Notes: generated by a model from the letters alone, not told the origin. Numbered from the stretch's first letter, positions 17,257 to 26,111 are shown. The stretch: DNA of 64,000 bases from Aestuariispira ectoiniformans (GCF_025136295.1 NZ_CP062788.1:3489588-3553587), one strand, 5' to 3'. Made by a program: numbers and translations.

Positions 17257-18155
17257 GCCGAAGTGATTGACGCGGACGCGTTGCCGATCTCGTCCTTCAC
17301 AATTGCAATCAACTGTTCTGCAACCGGTGCAAGCCGACTATTACTGCGATAAATGGCAAGGTTCAGGGCGGGGAGTGCAGGAAGGCCTACCAGCGGACCA
17401 TCGAGAGCGTTAACGGACGTTGGCAGTGCGAAGGCCGTACGTACGGTGATCCCCAACCCTGCGGAAACACCTGCCCAGATTCCCGACAGGTTCGGACTGG
17501 TCAGCCCGATACGCCAGGGACGGCCGACACTATCCAGGGCGCAGACCGCCGCCTGCCGGAACCGGCAACGGTCATCATAAACAACAAGCGCGACTGGTTC
17601 CCCGTCGCGGCCCGGCGCAAAGGCTTGACCATCTCCCGCCCCGATCCAGCACATCGGCAGCAAACCGATCGCCTCTCCATCCGGACAAGCGGCCTCCCTG
17701 TCTTCCCAGGCCAGGGCAAAATCCAGATCACCTTCGGATACATGCTTCAGAAGCTCATGATTGCGGGCAATTTCGGCCTCGATCCTGACTTTGGGATGGG
17801 CCCGCGCGAAACGCCCCAATATTTTCGGCAACAGGGAATCCGCAAAGTCATGCTGCAGGCCGATCCGTAACACGCCTTCCGCCGCCGCGCCCAGCATGGC
17901 AATCACCACCTCGTCATTGAGGTCCAGCAGCCGACGCGCATAGGACAAGAGCATCTCCCCCGCTTCGGTCAGGGCAAGTCCCCGTCCCGCCTTCCGAAAG
18001 AGGGGAACGCCCGCCTGTTGTTCAAGCCGCTTCAACTGCGCACTGATAGCAGATGTCGAGCGCCCCTGGCGGTCCGCCGCCTTTGCAAAGCTTTGCAGAT
18101 CAACGCCAGCAACAAAACTGCGAAGAACATCCAGATCATAGGTGGTTTGAACCAT
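17253..18155 (-). CDS. LysR-family transcriptional regulator
   Basis: This is a 300-residue regulator with the N-terminal winged helix-turn-helix (DLDVLRSFVAGVDLQSFAKA, then GRSTSAISAQLKRLEQQAG) and a periplasmic-binding-like effector domain. The region STSAISAQLKRLE fits the recognition helix of this family. It is divergently placed to an SDR gene 115 bases away, the usual arrangement for a LysR protein controlling its neighbour. A 14-bp palindrome lies between them. The effector is unknown. Confidence 0.92.
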   Translation of the reverse strand: MVQTTYDLDVLRSFVAGVDLQSFAKAADRQGRSTSAISAQLKRLEQQAGVPLFRKAGRGLALTEAGEMLLSYARRLLDLNDEVVIAMLGAAAEGVLRIGLQHDFADSLLPKILGRFARAHPKVRIEAEIARNHELLKHVSEGDLDFALAWEDREAACPDGEAIGLLPMCWIGAGDGQAFAPGRDGEPVALVVYDDRCRFRQAAVCALDSVGRPWRIGLTSPNLSGIWAGVSAGLGITVRTAFALPTSVNALDGPLVGLPALPALNLAIYRSNSRLAPVAEQLIAIVKDEIGNASASITSA

Positions 18156-18206
18156 TCTGATAGTCCACTTTTATAAAACAGATATGTCAATTAATTCAAA
18201 TTTTAT

Positions 18207-18220
18207 GGAGATTAATCTCC
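18207..18220. promoter_or_regulatory. Perfect 14-bp palindrome between lysR and SDR
   Basis: GGAGATTAATCTCC is a perfect inverted repeat 50 bases before the SDR start and 51 bases before the lysR start. It could be the LysR recognition site. Other AT-rich sequence around it (18187-18206) gives no second clear site. Confidence 0.45.
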
Positions 18221-18270
18221 TGCTATTCAGTCTTCGTCAAGCCACATCACTATCTGAAAGGACTACAGCA

Positions 18271-19023
18271 ATGAGCATGGCGATAGACCTCTCGGGAAAG
18301 GTCGCCGTTGTAACCGGCGGCGGCACAGGTATCGGCCGGGCGATCAGTCTGACCCTGGCGCACCACGGTGCATCTGTTGCAATCGTCTATTCCCGCAGTC
18401 GGCAAGATGCGGAAAATACTGTCAGCACCATCAAGGAGACCGGCGGTCAGGCCTTGGCGCTGCAGGCGGACGTCTGCCAGGACGGTCAGGTGAAGGCGAT
18501 GATCTCTTCAGTCGTGGAAACCTTCGGCGGGATCGACTATCTGGTCAATAACGCCGCCATTACCAAACAGCTTCCCTTCGACGACCTCGATGCGATTGAA
18601 GACAATGACTGGGACCGTCTCTATGCCACCAATGTGAAAGGCGCCTTCTTTTGCAGCCGCGCCGCCGCCCCCTACCTTAAGGCGGGCCCCGGAGGCGCAA
18701 TTGTGAATATCGGCAGTATCGCCGGTGAAACGGGATATGGCTCATCGATCCCCTATGCCGTTTCCAAGGCAGCAATGCATGGCCTCACAAAGTCGCTGGC
18801 CCGGGCACTTGCCCCGCAGGTCAGGGTCAACGGAGTCATGCCGGGCGCGGTCCTGACCAGATGGTGGGAAGGCGATGAAGATAAGATGCACGCCCTGTCC
18901 GGCACCCTTCCCCTGCAACGTATCTCAACCCCGGAGGACATCGCCGACACAACGCTTATGCTCCTGACGGCACAGTCGGTCACCGGCCAGAACATCAAGG
19001 CGGAAAACGGTCAGACCTTGTGA
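18271..19023 (+). CDS. Short-chain dehydrogenase/reductase
   Basis: This is a 250-residue classical SDR with NAD(P)-binding TGGGTGIG (residues 15-22), the NNAA motif, catalytic serine in NIGSIAG, and the YxxxK motif in PYAVSKAAMHG. The C-terminal GQNIKAENGQ replaces the more common VDGG ending. The start at 18271 has GAAAGGA upstream; an in-frame ATG 87 bases earlier would add an untypical leader. The gene is divergent from lysR and probably regulated by it. The basic/acidic residue set does not let me decide between NAD and NADP. The substrate is unknown. Confidence 0.9.
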   Translation: MSMAIDLSGKVAVVTGGGTGIGRAISLTLAHHGASVAIVYSRSRQDAENTVSTIKETGGQALALQADVCQDGQVKAMISSVVETFGGIDYLVNNAAITKQLPFDDLDAIEDNDWDRLYATNVKGAFFCSRAAAPYLKAGPGGAIVNIGSIAGETGYGSSIPYAVSKAAMHGLTKSLARALAPQVRVNGVMPGAVLTRWWEGDEDKMHALSGTLPLQRISTPEDIADTTLMLLTAQSVTGQNIKAENGQTL

Positions 19024-19118
19024 TAGATCCCGTGCGGATCAGGGTGTGCAATCCGACGTAAGGCAGATGTCACCCATGCGTCATCAAACGGTCATGCCCT
19101 GCGATTAGTCTTCTTTAT

Positions 19119-19225
19119 GCGAGCTCCCCGCAACGGTTCACCAGATCCCGTTACGGGTTACACCGCCAACATTCCCTATTAGGGTCGCGCTTCCCCACCC
19201 AGCATTCGGCGCGACCCATTTTTTT
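19119..19225 (+). ncRNA. Candidate trans-acting small RNA, possibly suhB/alpha-r8 (MmgR) type
   Basis: The 285-base gap between the SDR and PEBP genes holds no reading frame. It does hold a structured segment: CCCGTTACGGG (19147-19157), CCCTATTAGGG (19174-19184) and a Rho-independent terminator with stem GGGTCGCGC/GCGCGACCC (19182-19190 and 19209-19217) followed by ATTTTTTT. The terminator is almost 200 bases after the SDR stop, so it more likely ends its own transcript. The segment around CAACGGTTCACCAGATCCCG recalls, from memory only, the alphaproteobacterial suhB/alpha-r8 sRNA family. The 5' end is approximate. Confidence 0.5.
19182..19225 (+). terminator. Rho-independent terminator of the small-RNA candidate
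   Basis: A perfect 9-bp GC-rich stem (GGGTCGCGC / GCGCGACCC) with an 18-base loop is followed by seven T residues at 19219-19225. It is strong on the plus strand only. Confidence 0.8.
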
Positions 19226-19308
19226 GCCTTTATCCCCTCTATGCAGCCACACGCGTTTGGCCTACCATCCTGAAATCACAAGCAGCGATGACTAATCGGG
19301 GGAAAGCC

Positions 19309-19935
19309 ATGAAACTGGAAACAAAAGCCTTTGCCAATGGCGGCATCATTCCGGAGAAATATGCCTTTGGCAAAGTTGATCCGGAAACCCATGTTACCCT
19401 GAGCGATAACTGGAACCCCGGCTTTACCTGGAGCGGCCTGCCATCAGGCACGCAATCCCTTGCCCTGATCTGTCACGACCCGGATGCCCCGTCCCGGCCC
19501 GACAACGTCAACAAGGAAGGCAAGGTGGTCGGTAAGGAAGTGCCACGGGTTGATTTCTACCATTGGGTTCTGGTTGATATCCCGGTCACCCTGGAGGGCA
19601 TTCAGGAAGGGGCGGTATCAAACGGCGTATCCCCCAAAGGCAAGCATTTCGGCCCCATGCCCGAGGGGATCGCCGGCGTCAATTCCTACACGGACTGGTT
19701 CGCCGGTGACCCGGACATGGGCGGCTATTACGGCGGTTACGACGGCCCCTGCCCGCCCTGGAACGACGTGCTTGTCCATCATTATCATTTCACCCTGTTT
19801 GCATTGGATGTGGAAACGCTGGGCCTGGGAGACAAATTTACCGGCCCGACAGCGATTGCAGCCATGGAAGGCCATATCCTGGACAAGGCCCGCTGGTCGG
19901 GCACATACAGCCTAAATCCCGCATCGGAGGATTGA
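19309..19935 (+). CDS. YbhB/YbcL-type PEBP-family protein
   Basis: This 208-residue protein belongs to the phosphatidylethanolamine-binding/Raf-kinase-inhibitor-like family. Markers are FTWSGLPSGTQSLALICHDPDAP (quoted as WSGLPSGTQSLAL and CHDPDAP), the FYHWVLVDIP strand and the YGGYDGPCPPWND loop, with HHYHFTLFALD near the C-terminus. The ATG at 19309 follows CGGGGGAAAG, supporting this start. No signal peptide is visible, so it is probably cytosolic. Bacterial members have no firmly established role. The gene appears monocistronic. Confidence 0.88.
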   Translation: MKLETKAFANGGIIPEKYAFGKVDPETHVTLSDNWNPGFTWSGLPSGTQSLALICHDPDAPSRPDNVNKEGKVVGKEVPRVDFYHWVLVDIPVTLEGIQEGAVSNGVSPKGKHFGPMPEGIAGVNSYTDWFAGDPDMGGYYGGYDGPCPPWNDVLVHHYHFTLFALDVETLGLGDKFTGPTAIAAMEGHILDKARWSGTYSLNPASED

Positions 19936-20041
19936 AGACAAAGGGGCAGCGGTTACCAGGGCAATTGCCAGATATCCACCTTTGCCTGTATGATAGCAAT
20001 CTAATTGTGGGGGACGAGATGGAGGCTTTTGGCAAGCACCT

Positions 20042-20863
20042 ATGCATAGTTTCCCCGGATTTCCACGACAAAAGTTCCTGTCCCCTTCCGTCGTTGGCGT
20101 AGTTCTTCTAGGTCTGGGGTGCCTCTTCCCCCTTTCCGCTGAGGCGGATCAAGCCGTCCCGCGGGAGATAACCATCACCACGGGGGAATATGCCCCGTTT
20201 AATTCCAGCACCTTTAAATATGGCGGCTTCATTCCCCGCATTATAACCGAAGCCTTCCGACTGAAGGGGGTGACGGCGCATATCAAATTCTATCCCTGGG
20301 CCCGCGCCTATAAATTGTCGAAAGCCGGAGAGGTCGACGGAACGGCGCAATGGTACGACTCCGAAGAACGGCGGCAGTTCCACGTCTATAGCGATCCGAT
20401 TTTCAAGGAAACGGTGGTCTGGTTTCACCTGAAAGAGACGAAATTCGACTGGACCGATCTGAAAAGCCTGAAAAGCTTAAGAATTGGAGCCGTGCACGGT
20501 TATACTTACACCAAAGAATTCTATGACCTGATCAAATCGGGCGACCTTCAGGTGCAATTCGTCGGAGACGACGAACAAAATTATAAAAAGCTCCTCGCGC
20601 GCCGCATCGACGTTGTGCCGGAAGTTCTGGACGTGGGGCTTTACATCATCAATCGAAACTACCCGCCGGAAACCGCGCAATTGTTCACCCAACACGACCA
20701 GCCGTTCTTTTCCAGTTACACCTATCTGCTGATGCCCAGGCAAAAAAAAGCGTCCACGACCCTGATTGCCTTGTTCAACGAGGGGCTCAAAACCCTGCGA
20801 GACGAAGGGATGATCGAACAATATCTTCTTGAGTCTCGCGAAGGGAGGTACAATCCTGACTAG
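20042..20863 (+). CDS. Periplasmic substrate-binding protein, family 3 (first of a tandem pair)
   Basis: This 273-residue exported protein has a hydrophobic signal region (about residues 14-34, ending SAEADQA). The SBP_bac_3 fold follows, with TITTGEYAPFNS and the conserved KFYPWARAYKLSKAGEVDG region. Such proteins are often orphan binding proteins of the YtfJ/GltH-like group without an ABC transporter beside them. It shares the FYPWARAY / LYPWSRAY element and overall layout with the next gene, so the two are probably paralogues. Ligand unknown; amino-acid-like compounds are typical. Confidence 0.83.
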   Translation: MHSFPGFPRQKFLSPSVVGVVLLGLGCLFPLSAEADQAVPREITITTGEYAPFNSSTFKYGGFIPRIITEAFRLKGVTAHIKFYPWARAYKLSKAGEVDGTAQWYDSEERRQFHVYSDPIFKETVVWFHLKETKFDWTDLKSLKSLRIGAVHGYTYTKEFYDLIKSGDLQVQFVGDDEQNYKKLLARRIDVVPEVLDVGLYIINRNYPPETAQLFTQHDQPFFSSYTYLLMPRQKKASTTLIALFNEGLKTLRDEGMIEQYLLESREGRYNPD

Positions 20864-20907
20864 AACCATTCCGTCAAAATCATAAAAATAGAAAACAAGC
20901 GCAATCC

Positions 20908-21648
20908 ATGAAAATCTCACGTCTGCTTTATGCCGCAGCCCTTATCCTGTTCCTTGCCTGCCCGGCCACCGTCCAGGCTGCCGATTTCACGCAGGTCCGG
21001 ATCGTAGCCGCCGAATTTCCACCATACAGCTATTGGCAGGACGGCAAGCTGCGCGGCGTTGCCGTCGACAAAATCCGCGCAATCCTGAAAAAGCTGAACA
21101 TCCAAAAAAGGATTGAGCTTTACCCCTGGTCCCGCGCCTATCGCATTGGCCTGACCACGCCGGGTGCGCTGTTGTTTTCCGTTGCAAGGACGCCGGACCG
21201 CGCGAAAAAATTCAAATGGGTGGGCCGCATCGTCCATTACGACGTAAAACTATTCCGGCGGACGGATCGTGCGAACATACAGGTCAGCAGCCTGAAAGAC
21301 CTGCAGCGTTACCGCGTGGGCGGCCTGATCAACGACGTGAAGACAAACTATCTCACCGACAACGGCGTTGCCATAGAGACCTATGGAGACGAAGACAACG
21401 GCGTGCGCATGCTTCTGCGGGGGCGGTTGGATATTATGCCATCGGATGTGGAATCCATGTATTTCCGCCTTCTCAAACTGGACCACGCCCCCAAAGATGT
21501 CGTTCCTCTCTATGACCTGCCGGCAATTTCAAGGCCGCTCTATGCCGCTTTTCATGCAAAAACGGATGAAGCCATTGTCAGCGCATTCCGGACAGCCCTG
21601 GACGAGATTGGTGAAATCCCGCCCGAAGGCAACGAAACCATCAACTGA
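20908..21648 (+). CDS. Periplasmic substrate-binding protein, family 3 (second of the pair)
   Basis: This 246-residue protein has a clear signal peptide (MKISRLLYAAALILFLACPA, cleavage after VQA). The mature part opens with QVRIVAAEFPPYSYWQDGKL, a common start of SBP_bac_3 proteins, and continues with GVAVDKIRAIL, LYPWSRAYRIG and the MPSDVESMYFRL segment. No permease or ATPase gene is adjacent. It starts 44 bases after the first binding protein and is probably cotranscribed. It may deliver ligand to a transporter elsewhere or to a receptor. It has a weak ribosome site. Confidence 0.83.
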   Translation: MKISRLLYAAALILFLACPATVQAADFTQVRIVAAEFPPYSYWQDGKLRGVAVDKIRAILKKLNIQKRIELYPWSRAYRIGLTTPGALLFSVARTPDRAKKFKWVGRIVHYDVKLFRRTDRANIQVSSLKDLQRYRVGGLINDVKTNYLTDNGVAIETYGDEDNGVRMLLRGRLDIMPSDVESMYFRLLKLDHAPKDVVPLYDLPAISRPLYAAFHAKTDEAIVSAFRTALDEIGEIPPEGNETIN

Positions 21649-21885
21649 TTATCTTTGCCAAATCACATCACCATACGCATGCGTATGTTTTTGTTGCAGA
21701 CAATCCAGATTCCAGATATTACCTTTCAATAACGGGTCGTTGCTCGTTCAAATATTTCCCTACGAAAAACGAGAGGGAAAACGGTGCAACATTGAGGCAA
21801 AGCGGACTCCAGTAGAATAAACAGGGCAGCTGAAACGCGCGCAAGAAAACGCGCAGACCCTGACCAAGCATCGGGAGGCAAATTC

Positions 21886-23784
21886 ATGGCTCGTCGTTTT
21901 GACGAAATCTATACGGAAAGTTTGGAGAACCCCGAAAAATTCTGGGCCGATGTCGCCCAGGAGATCGACTGGTACAAACCGTGGGACAAGGTCCTCGACG
22001 ACAGTGGCGCCCCTCACTTTTACAAATGGTTTGCAGGCGCGGAATGCAACACCTGCTATAACGCAGTAGACCGCCATGTGGAAAACGGTCGCGGCGATCA
22101 GGCAGCGATCATTTACGACAGCCCAATCACCGGCCATAAAAAGACACTCACCTATAGCCAGTTGCAGGACAAGGTCGCGCGCTGTGCCGGGATGCTGGCA
22201 GACCTCGGTGTTACCAAGGGCGACCGCGTCATCATCTATATGCCGATGATCCCGCAGGCGGCAGTGTCAATGCTTGCCTGCGCGCGCATAGGCGCTGTGC
22301 ATTCGGTGGTTTTCGGCGGCTTCGCCCCGCATGAACTGGCGACCCGTATCGAAGACGCCAAGCCAAAAGTCATCCTGAGCGCCTCCTGCGGGATCGAGCC
22401 GGGCCGGATCATCTCCTATAAGCCAATGCTGGACGCCGCCCTGGAGCAGGCCCCCGGCCATGTGGAGAAGGTCGTCATCGTCCAGCGCGAACAGGAAACC
22501 TGTGAGTTGACCGCCGGACGGGATTTGGACTGGAAAGAGGCCATGGATGCCGCAACGCCCGTCGATTGCGTGCCCTTGGCGGCAACCGATCCGCTGTACA
22601 TCCTCTATACCTCCGGCACCACCGGCCAGCCGAAAGGCGTGCTGCGGGACAATGGCGGGCATATGGCAGCCCTGAAATGGTCCATGAAGAATATCTACGA
22701 TGTGGAACCGGGCGAGGTTTACTGGGCCGCATCGGACGTGGGCTGGGTCGTGGGTCATTCCTACATCGTCTACGGCCCGCTGCTGCACGGTTGTACGACC
22801 ATCCTGTTCGAGGGCAAACCTGTGGGCACGCCGGACGCCGGTGTTTTCTGGCGTGTGATCGAGGAACATGGCGTGACCACGCTGTTCACCGCGCCGACTG
22901 CCTTCCGGGCGATCAAAAAGGAAGACCCGAACGGCAAGCTGTTAGCCGATTATGACCTGAGCTGTTTCCGCGCGCTCTTCCTGGCAGGCGAACGCTGTGA
23001 TCCAGACACACTGGAATGGGCTAAGAGCAAACTGGGCGTGCCGGTCATCGACCACTGGTGGCAGACGGAAACCGGATGGTCGATCGCGGCCAACTGCATG
23101 GGCATTGAAATGCTGCCCGTCAAACCGGGCTCGCCGACGCGGGCCGTTCCCGGCCATGATGTCCGCATATTGGATACCGACGGGCACGAACTTCCCCGTG
23201 GCCAGATGGGTGCCATTTGCGTCAAACTGCCCCTCCCGCCGGGCTGTCTGCCCACCCTCTGGGGAGCGGACCAGCGTTTCATCGACGCCTATCTTGCGGA
23301 ATATCCCGGCTATTATCAGACAGGAGATGCAGGGTATATGGATGACGATGGCTATATCTTTGTCATGTCGCGCACCGACGATATCATCAATGTGGCCGGA
23401 CACCGCCTGTCGACCGGTGCGATGGAGGAAGTCCTCGCCGCCCATCCCGATGTGGCCGAATGCGCGGTCATTGGCGTTCACGATCCGCTCAAAGGTCAGC
23501 TTCCCCTGGGTTTCATGGTTCTCAAGGCCGGCGTCGACCGGTCAGAGGATGATATCGTCAAGGAAGTCGTGAAGATGGTCCGGGAACAGATCGGCCCCGT
23601 GGCGGCCTTCAAACAGGCACTGGTGGTACCACGCCTTCCCAAGACCCGATCCGGCAAGATTCTGCGCGGTACAATGCGCAAGATCGCAGATCACGAAGAA
23701 TGGAAAATGCCTGCCACGATCGATGATCCGGCTATCCTGGACGAGATCAGCGACGGATTGCGCAGCATTGGCTACGGCGACTAA
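21886..23784 (+). CDS. prpE: Propionyl-CoA synthetase (acyl-AMP-forming)
   Basis: This 632-residue ANL-superfamily ligase activates propionate (and probably other short acids) to the CoA thioester. The AMP-binding P-loop is YTSGTTGQPKGVLRD (about residues 239-253), with WWQTETGWS (about 391) and the C-terminal lysine motif RLPKTRSGKILRG (about 585-597), whose lysine is the acetylation-controlled catalytic residue. ARRFDEIYTESLENPEKFWA and the GHMAALKWSMKNIYDV segment separate PrpE from acetyl-CoA synthetase. It is followed by a strong terminator. A 237-base upstream region holds no gene. Confidence 0.92.
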   Translation: MARRFDEIYTESLENPEKFWADVAQEIDWYKPWDKVLDDSGAPHFYKWFAGAECNTCYNAVDRHVENGRGDQAAIIYDSPITGHKKTLTYSQLQDKVARCAGMLADLGVTKGDRVIIYMPMIPQAAVSMLACARIGAVHSVVFGGFAPHELATRIEDAKPKVILSASCGIEPGRIISYKPMLDAALEQAPGHVEKVVIVQREQETCELTAGRDLDWKEAMDAATPVDCVPLAATDPLYILYTSGTTGQPKGVLRDNGGHMAALKWSMKNIYDVEPGEVYWAASDVGWVVGHSYIVYGPLLHGCTTILFEGKPVGTPDAGVFWRVIEEHGVTTLFTAPTAFRAIKKEDPNGKLLADYDLSCFRALFLAGERCDPDTLEWAKSKLGVPVIDHWWQTETGWSIAANCMGIEMLPVKPGSPTRAVPGHDVRILDTDGHELPRGQMGAICVKLPLPPGCLPTLWGADQRFIDAYLAEYPGYYQTGDAGYMDDDGYIFVMSRTDDIINVAGHRLSTGAMEEVLAAHPDVAECAVIGVHDPLKGQLPLGFMVLKAGVDRSEDDIVKEVVKMVREQIGPVAAFKQALVVPRLPKTRSGKILRGTMRKIADHEEWKMPATIDDPAILDEISDGLRSIGYGD

Positions 23785-23810
23785 CCAGCCTAAGGCGATC
23801 TGTTCAATTA

Positions 23811-23840
23811 AAAAAGCCCCGGCACCGGCCGGGGCTTTTT
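23811..23840. terminator. Terminator after prpE
   Basis: AAAAAGCCCCGG (23811-23822) and CCGGGGCTTTTT (23829-23840) form a perfect 12-bp stem with a 6-base loop. It can also act on the minus strand and end the trcR transcript, whose stop is at 23866. Confidence 0.9.
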
Positions 23841-23865
23841 CGTCACGTCTGAAATGCCGGACGGC

Positions 23866-24483
23866 TTATTCCAACCCTTCCCAGGTCGGGCCCGCATCGG
23901 GCTTGCCGAACATCGGTTCGTTATCTTCTTCCGGTGCCGGCAGCTCTTCCAAGGGCTGACGGCCCGCCTTGATGGCTTTCTGGATTTCGGTCGCCAGATC
24001 AATCTGGCTGCACAGTCCCAGTTCAATCGGGGAGCGCGGCTTCAGGTTCGGGGAATTCCAATGTGTCCGGTCGCGGATCGCGGCAATCGTCGGCTTGGTC
24101 GTGCCGATCAGGCGACCGATCTGCGTGTCGTTCAGTTCCGGATGGAATTTCAACAACCAGGCGATGCCATCGGGCTTGTCCGCACGCTTGGAAACCGGCG
24201 TATAGCGCGGGCCCTTGTGACGAACGACCGGCTGGGGAATGTCCGTTTTGGCCATTTTCAGCCGTGCGTTCGAATCCCCTTCGCAACGCTTGATTTCTTC
24301 AGCCGTCAACTGGCCATTCTGAACCGGGTCCATTCCCTGCATGCCCGGCGCCACATCGCCATCGGCCAGTGCCTGAACCTCAAGGCTGTGCAGACCGGTA
24401 AAGTCGGCAATCTGCTCAAAGGTCAGCATGGTGTTGTCGATCAGCCAGACCCCGGTGGCCTTGGGCATGAGAAGCTTGGTCAT
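23866..24483 (-). CDS. trcR: DUF1013-family cell-cycle transcriptional regulator TrcR
   Basis: This 205-residue protein matches DUF1013, a family restricted to alphaproteobacteria. Members include TrcR, reported to affect cell-cycle gene expression through RNA polymerase pausing. The signature blocks are present: LLMPKATGVWLIDNTMLTFEQIADFTGLH (quoted as KATGVWLIDNT and TFEQIADFTGLH), then HWNSPNLKPRSPIELGLCSQ. A helix-turn-helix-like stretch TQIGRLIGTTKPTIAAIRDRT occurs at about residues 120-140. The C-terminus ends in acidic residues. It is monocistronic between two hairpin terminators. This gene supports the taxonomic placement. Confidence 0.9.
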   Translation of the reverse strand: MTKLLMPKATGVWLIDNTMLTFEQIADFTGLHSLEVQALADGDVAPGMQGMDPVQNGQLTAEEIKRCEGDSNARLKMAKTDIPQPVVRHKGPRYTPVSKRADKPDGIAWLLKFHPELNDTQIGRLIGTTKPTIAAIRDRTHWNSPNLKPRSPIELGLCSQIDLATEIQKAIKAGRQPLEELPAPEEDNEPMFGKPDAGPTWEGLE

Positions 24484-24661
24484 GGATTACGTCCCCATTT
24501 GCTCTCTATGTTAAACGCGTTTTCCCAATGCTGAAACCCGCGCCGTCCGCGGCACGGTCACACGACAAAAATTGTCAGGGATAAAAGGGCTTATAGCATG
24601 CCCCCTATCCACCAGCAAAAGAAATCGTGTCTATTTTACCACTGAACGCCCCCAAAAACCA

Positions 24662-24691
24662 AAAGGGGCAGGCCATACGGCCCGCCCCTTT
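24662..24691 (-). terminator. Terminator after the phasin gene
   Basis: AAAGGGGC-A-GGCC (24662-24674) pairs with GGCC-C-GCCCCTTT (24679-24691) around an ATAC loop, with one internal mismatch. It lies 20 bases downstream of the phasin stop on the minus strand. The stretch 24484-24661 contains no gene, only the trcR upstream region. Confidence 0.75.
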
Positions 24692-24711
24692 CGCATTCTA
24701 TCGCCTCTGAT

Positions 24712-25203
24712 TTACAGAGCGACCGGCTTCGCAGCCTTTTCCACAGCCACGGCATAGCGCTTCTGCAGCGGTGCAGCGGATTCGTTGGTTACCTGGAACG
24801 CCATTTCGGTCAGCTTGGTGCTTTCCGCGATGGCGTTGTCCACCGCATTGCGCATCAGGTCGGTCTGAATGTCGATCACGTCCGTGATGGTACGTGCGCC
24901 CATCATTGCCTTGCTGGCCTCAACACCGGTTTCAACAGAAGACTGTGCAAAGGTCCAATAGGCCTTGCCCATATCCTCAACGCCTTTGGACATGATGTTG
25001 GCGGCTTTGACAAAGGCATCCATGTTGTCTTTGTTCAGGGTCGCCAGCTCATCATAGCCGCGCAGGGCAGCGTCAGAGGCTTTCTCGACTTGTTCCTTGG
25101 TCGCGGCGACCGCCTTCTCGACGGTCTCTTTACCAACCGCGACCGCATCATTGATCTGCTTCGCTTCCGCTTTGGCAGCGGTTGCTTTCTTTGCAGCGGT
25201 CAT
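24712..25203 (-). CDS. Phasin (polyhydroxyalkanoate granule protein)
   Basis: This 163-residue all-helical protein has the phasin_2 layout: a Lys/Ala-rich N-terminus, then a long amphipathic helix including GYDELATLNKDNMDAFVKAA and MSKGVEDMGKAYWTFAQSSVE. The FVKAANIMSKGVEDMGKA part and EASKAMMGARTITDVIDIQTD are typical of alphaproteobacterial phasins coating PHB granules. It indicates that the organism stores polyhydroxyalkanoate. The gene is monocistronic, with a terminator downstream and a likely ribosome site AGGAGATGTG before the ATG. Confidence 0.9.
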   Translation of the reverse strand: MTAAKKATAAKAEAKQINDAVAVGKETVEKAVAATKEQVEKASDAALRGYDELATLNKDNMDAFVKAANIMSKGVEDMGKAYWTFAQSSVETGVEASKAMMGARTITDVIDIQTDLMRNAVDNAIAESTKLTEMAFQVTNESAAPLQKRYAVAVEKAAKPVAL

Positions 25204-25391
25204 ACCACATCTCCTGTTTTGAAACTGTTCGGGGCATCTGTCTGCCCAAGTCGCATTCCATCAACGCATGTTCCACTTTTACGCGTTGTGCGACGCACAA
25301 TTAGTAATCTTAATATGGAACAGTTTTATGACAGTTTCAAGAGATATTTTGCTGCACTGCACAATTTTATTCGAAACCTTCCTTTTTTGGC

Positions 25392-26111
25392 TTATTTGTT
25401 ACGGTCAGGAGGGAATGTTTGCCCAAGGATAACGCGGCTTTCCTTTACGGAAAGCTCATAATGTTCGAAGTTATCCAACTCCCTTTTAAAGGGTCCATAG
25501 GTAATCGGCGTGATACGTTGGTCGCCCTTCGGTTGAGAAACTGGGATATCAATCGGATCATAGTCAAAGAGATATGGTGCGAATTCCGCATCTGCGAAGC
25601 CCCGATCCGGATAGTCCCAGGCACGGAAGGTGAAGACCCCGTCCTGGCAGGATGCCGCCAACCAGAAATAGCTGGGGCTGAAAATGCGCTCTCCGGGCCG
25701 AACCCCCTTTTTGGTCATCGCGGATTTCAGGCCACTCAGCACGGCCTGTGCCTGTGCTTCCGAGAGACGGCGCGACTTGTCGACGGGATTAGGAGCCGCC
25801 ATGATTTCGCCCATGGTCATGGCTTTGACCGGAACCCCGGCCTCCAGGACACGGCTGCGCAGGTCCCAGCCTTCCCCCATACCGACAAGATCGTAGAACC
25901 TGACCTGCTTTGCGCGGTTGCCGTTATAGGTGAAGCGAATGTGAGTACCGCTGTTTTCCGCACAGGCCCGGGCAATATCCTCACCGCTTAAAAAGCTGGC
26001 CCATGTGGCCTTGCGCTTGAAGATATTGTCGATCTCACCACTCGACGTACAGGCGGATAAAACCGAAATTCCCGACATAGCCACGATCAGTTGGAAAAGC
26101 TTAATCTTCAT
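25392..26111 (-). CDS. Predicted lipoprotein of unknown function
   Basis: This 239-residue protein starts with a lipoprotein signal (MKIKLFQLIVAMSGISVLSAC, lipobox LSAC with the lipidated cysteine at residue 21). The mature protein has no motif I recognise. It contains an IARACAENSGTHIRFTYNGN stretch, conserved-looking aromatic pairs (YFWLAASCQDGVFTFRAW) and a C-terminal FEHYELSVKESR. The two further cysteines (about residues 50 and 155) could form a disulfide. The gene stands alone between the phasin and the D,D-carboxypeptidase. The function is open. Confidence 0.75.
   Translation of the reverse strand: MKIKLFQLIVAMSGISVLSACTSSGEIDNIFKRKATWASFLSGEDIARACAENSGTHIRFTYNGNRAKQVRFYDLVGMGEGWDLRSRVLEAGVPVKAMTMGEIMAAPNPVDKSRRLSEAQAQAVLSGLKSAMTKKGVRPGERIFSPSYFWLAASCQDGVFTFRAWDYPDRGFADAEFAPYLFDYDPIDIPVSQPKGDQRITPITYGPFKRELDNFEHYELSVKESRVILGQTFPPDRNK

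Noticed and set aside
24220-24270. GTTCGAATCC sequence resembling a tRNA T-loop
   Set aside because: It is inside the trcR coding region on the opposite strand and has no matching acceptor stem or anticodon arm.
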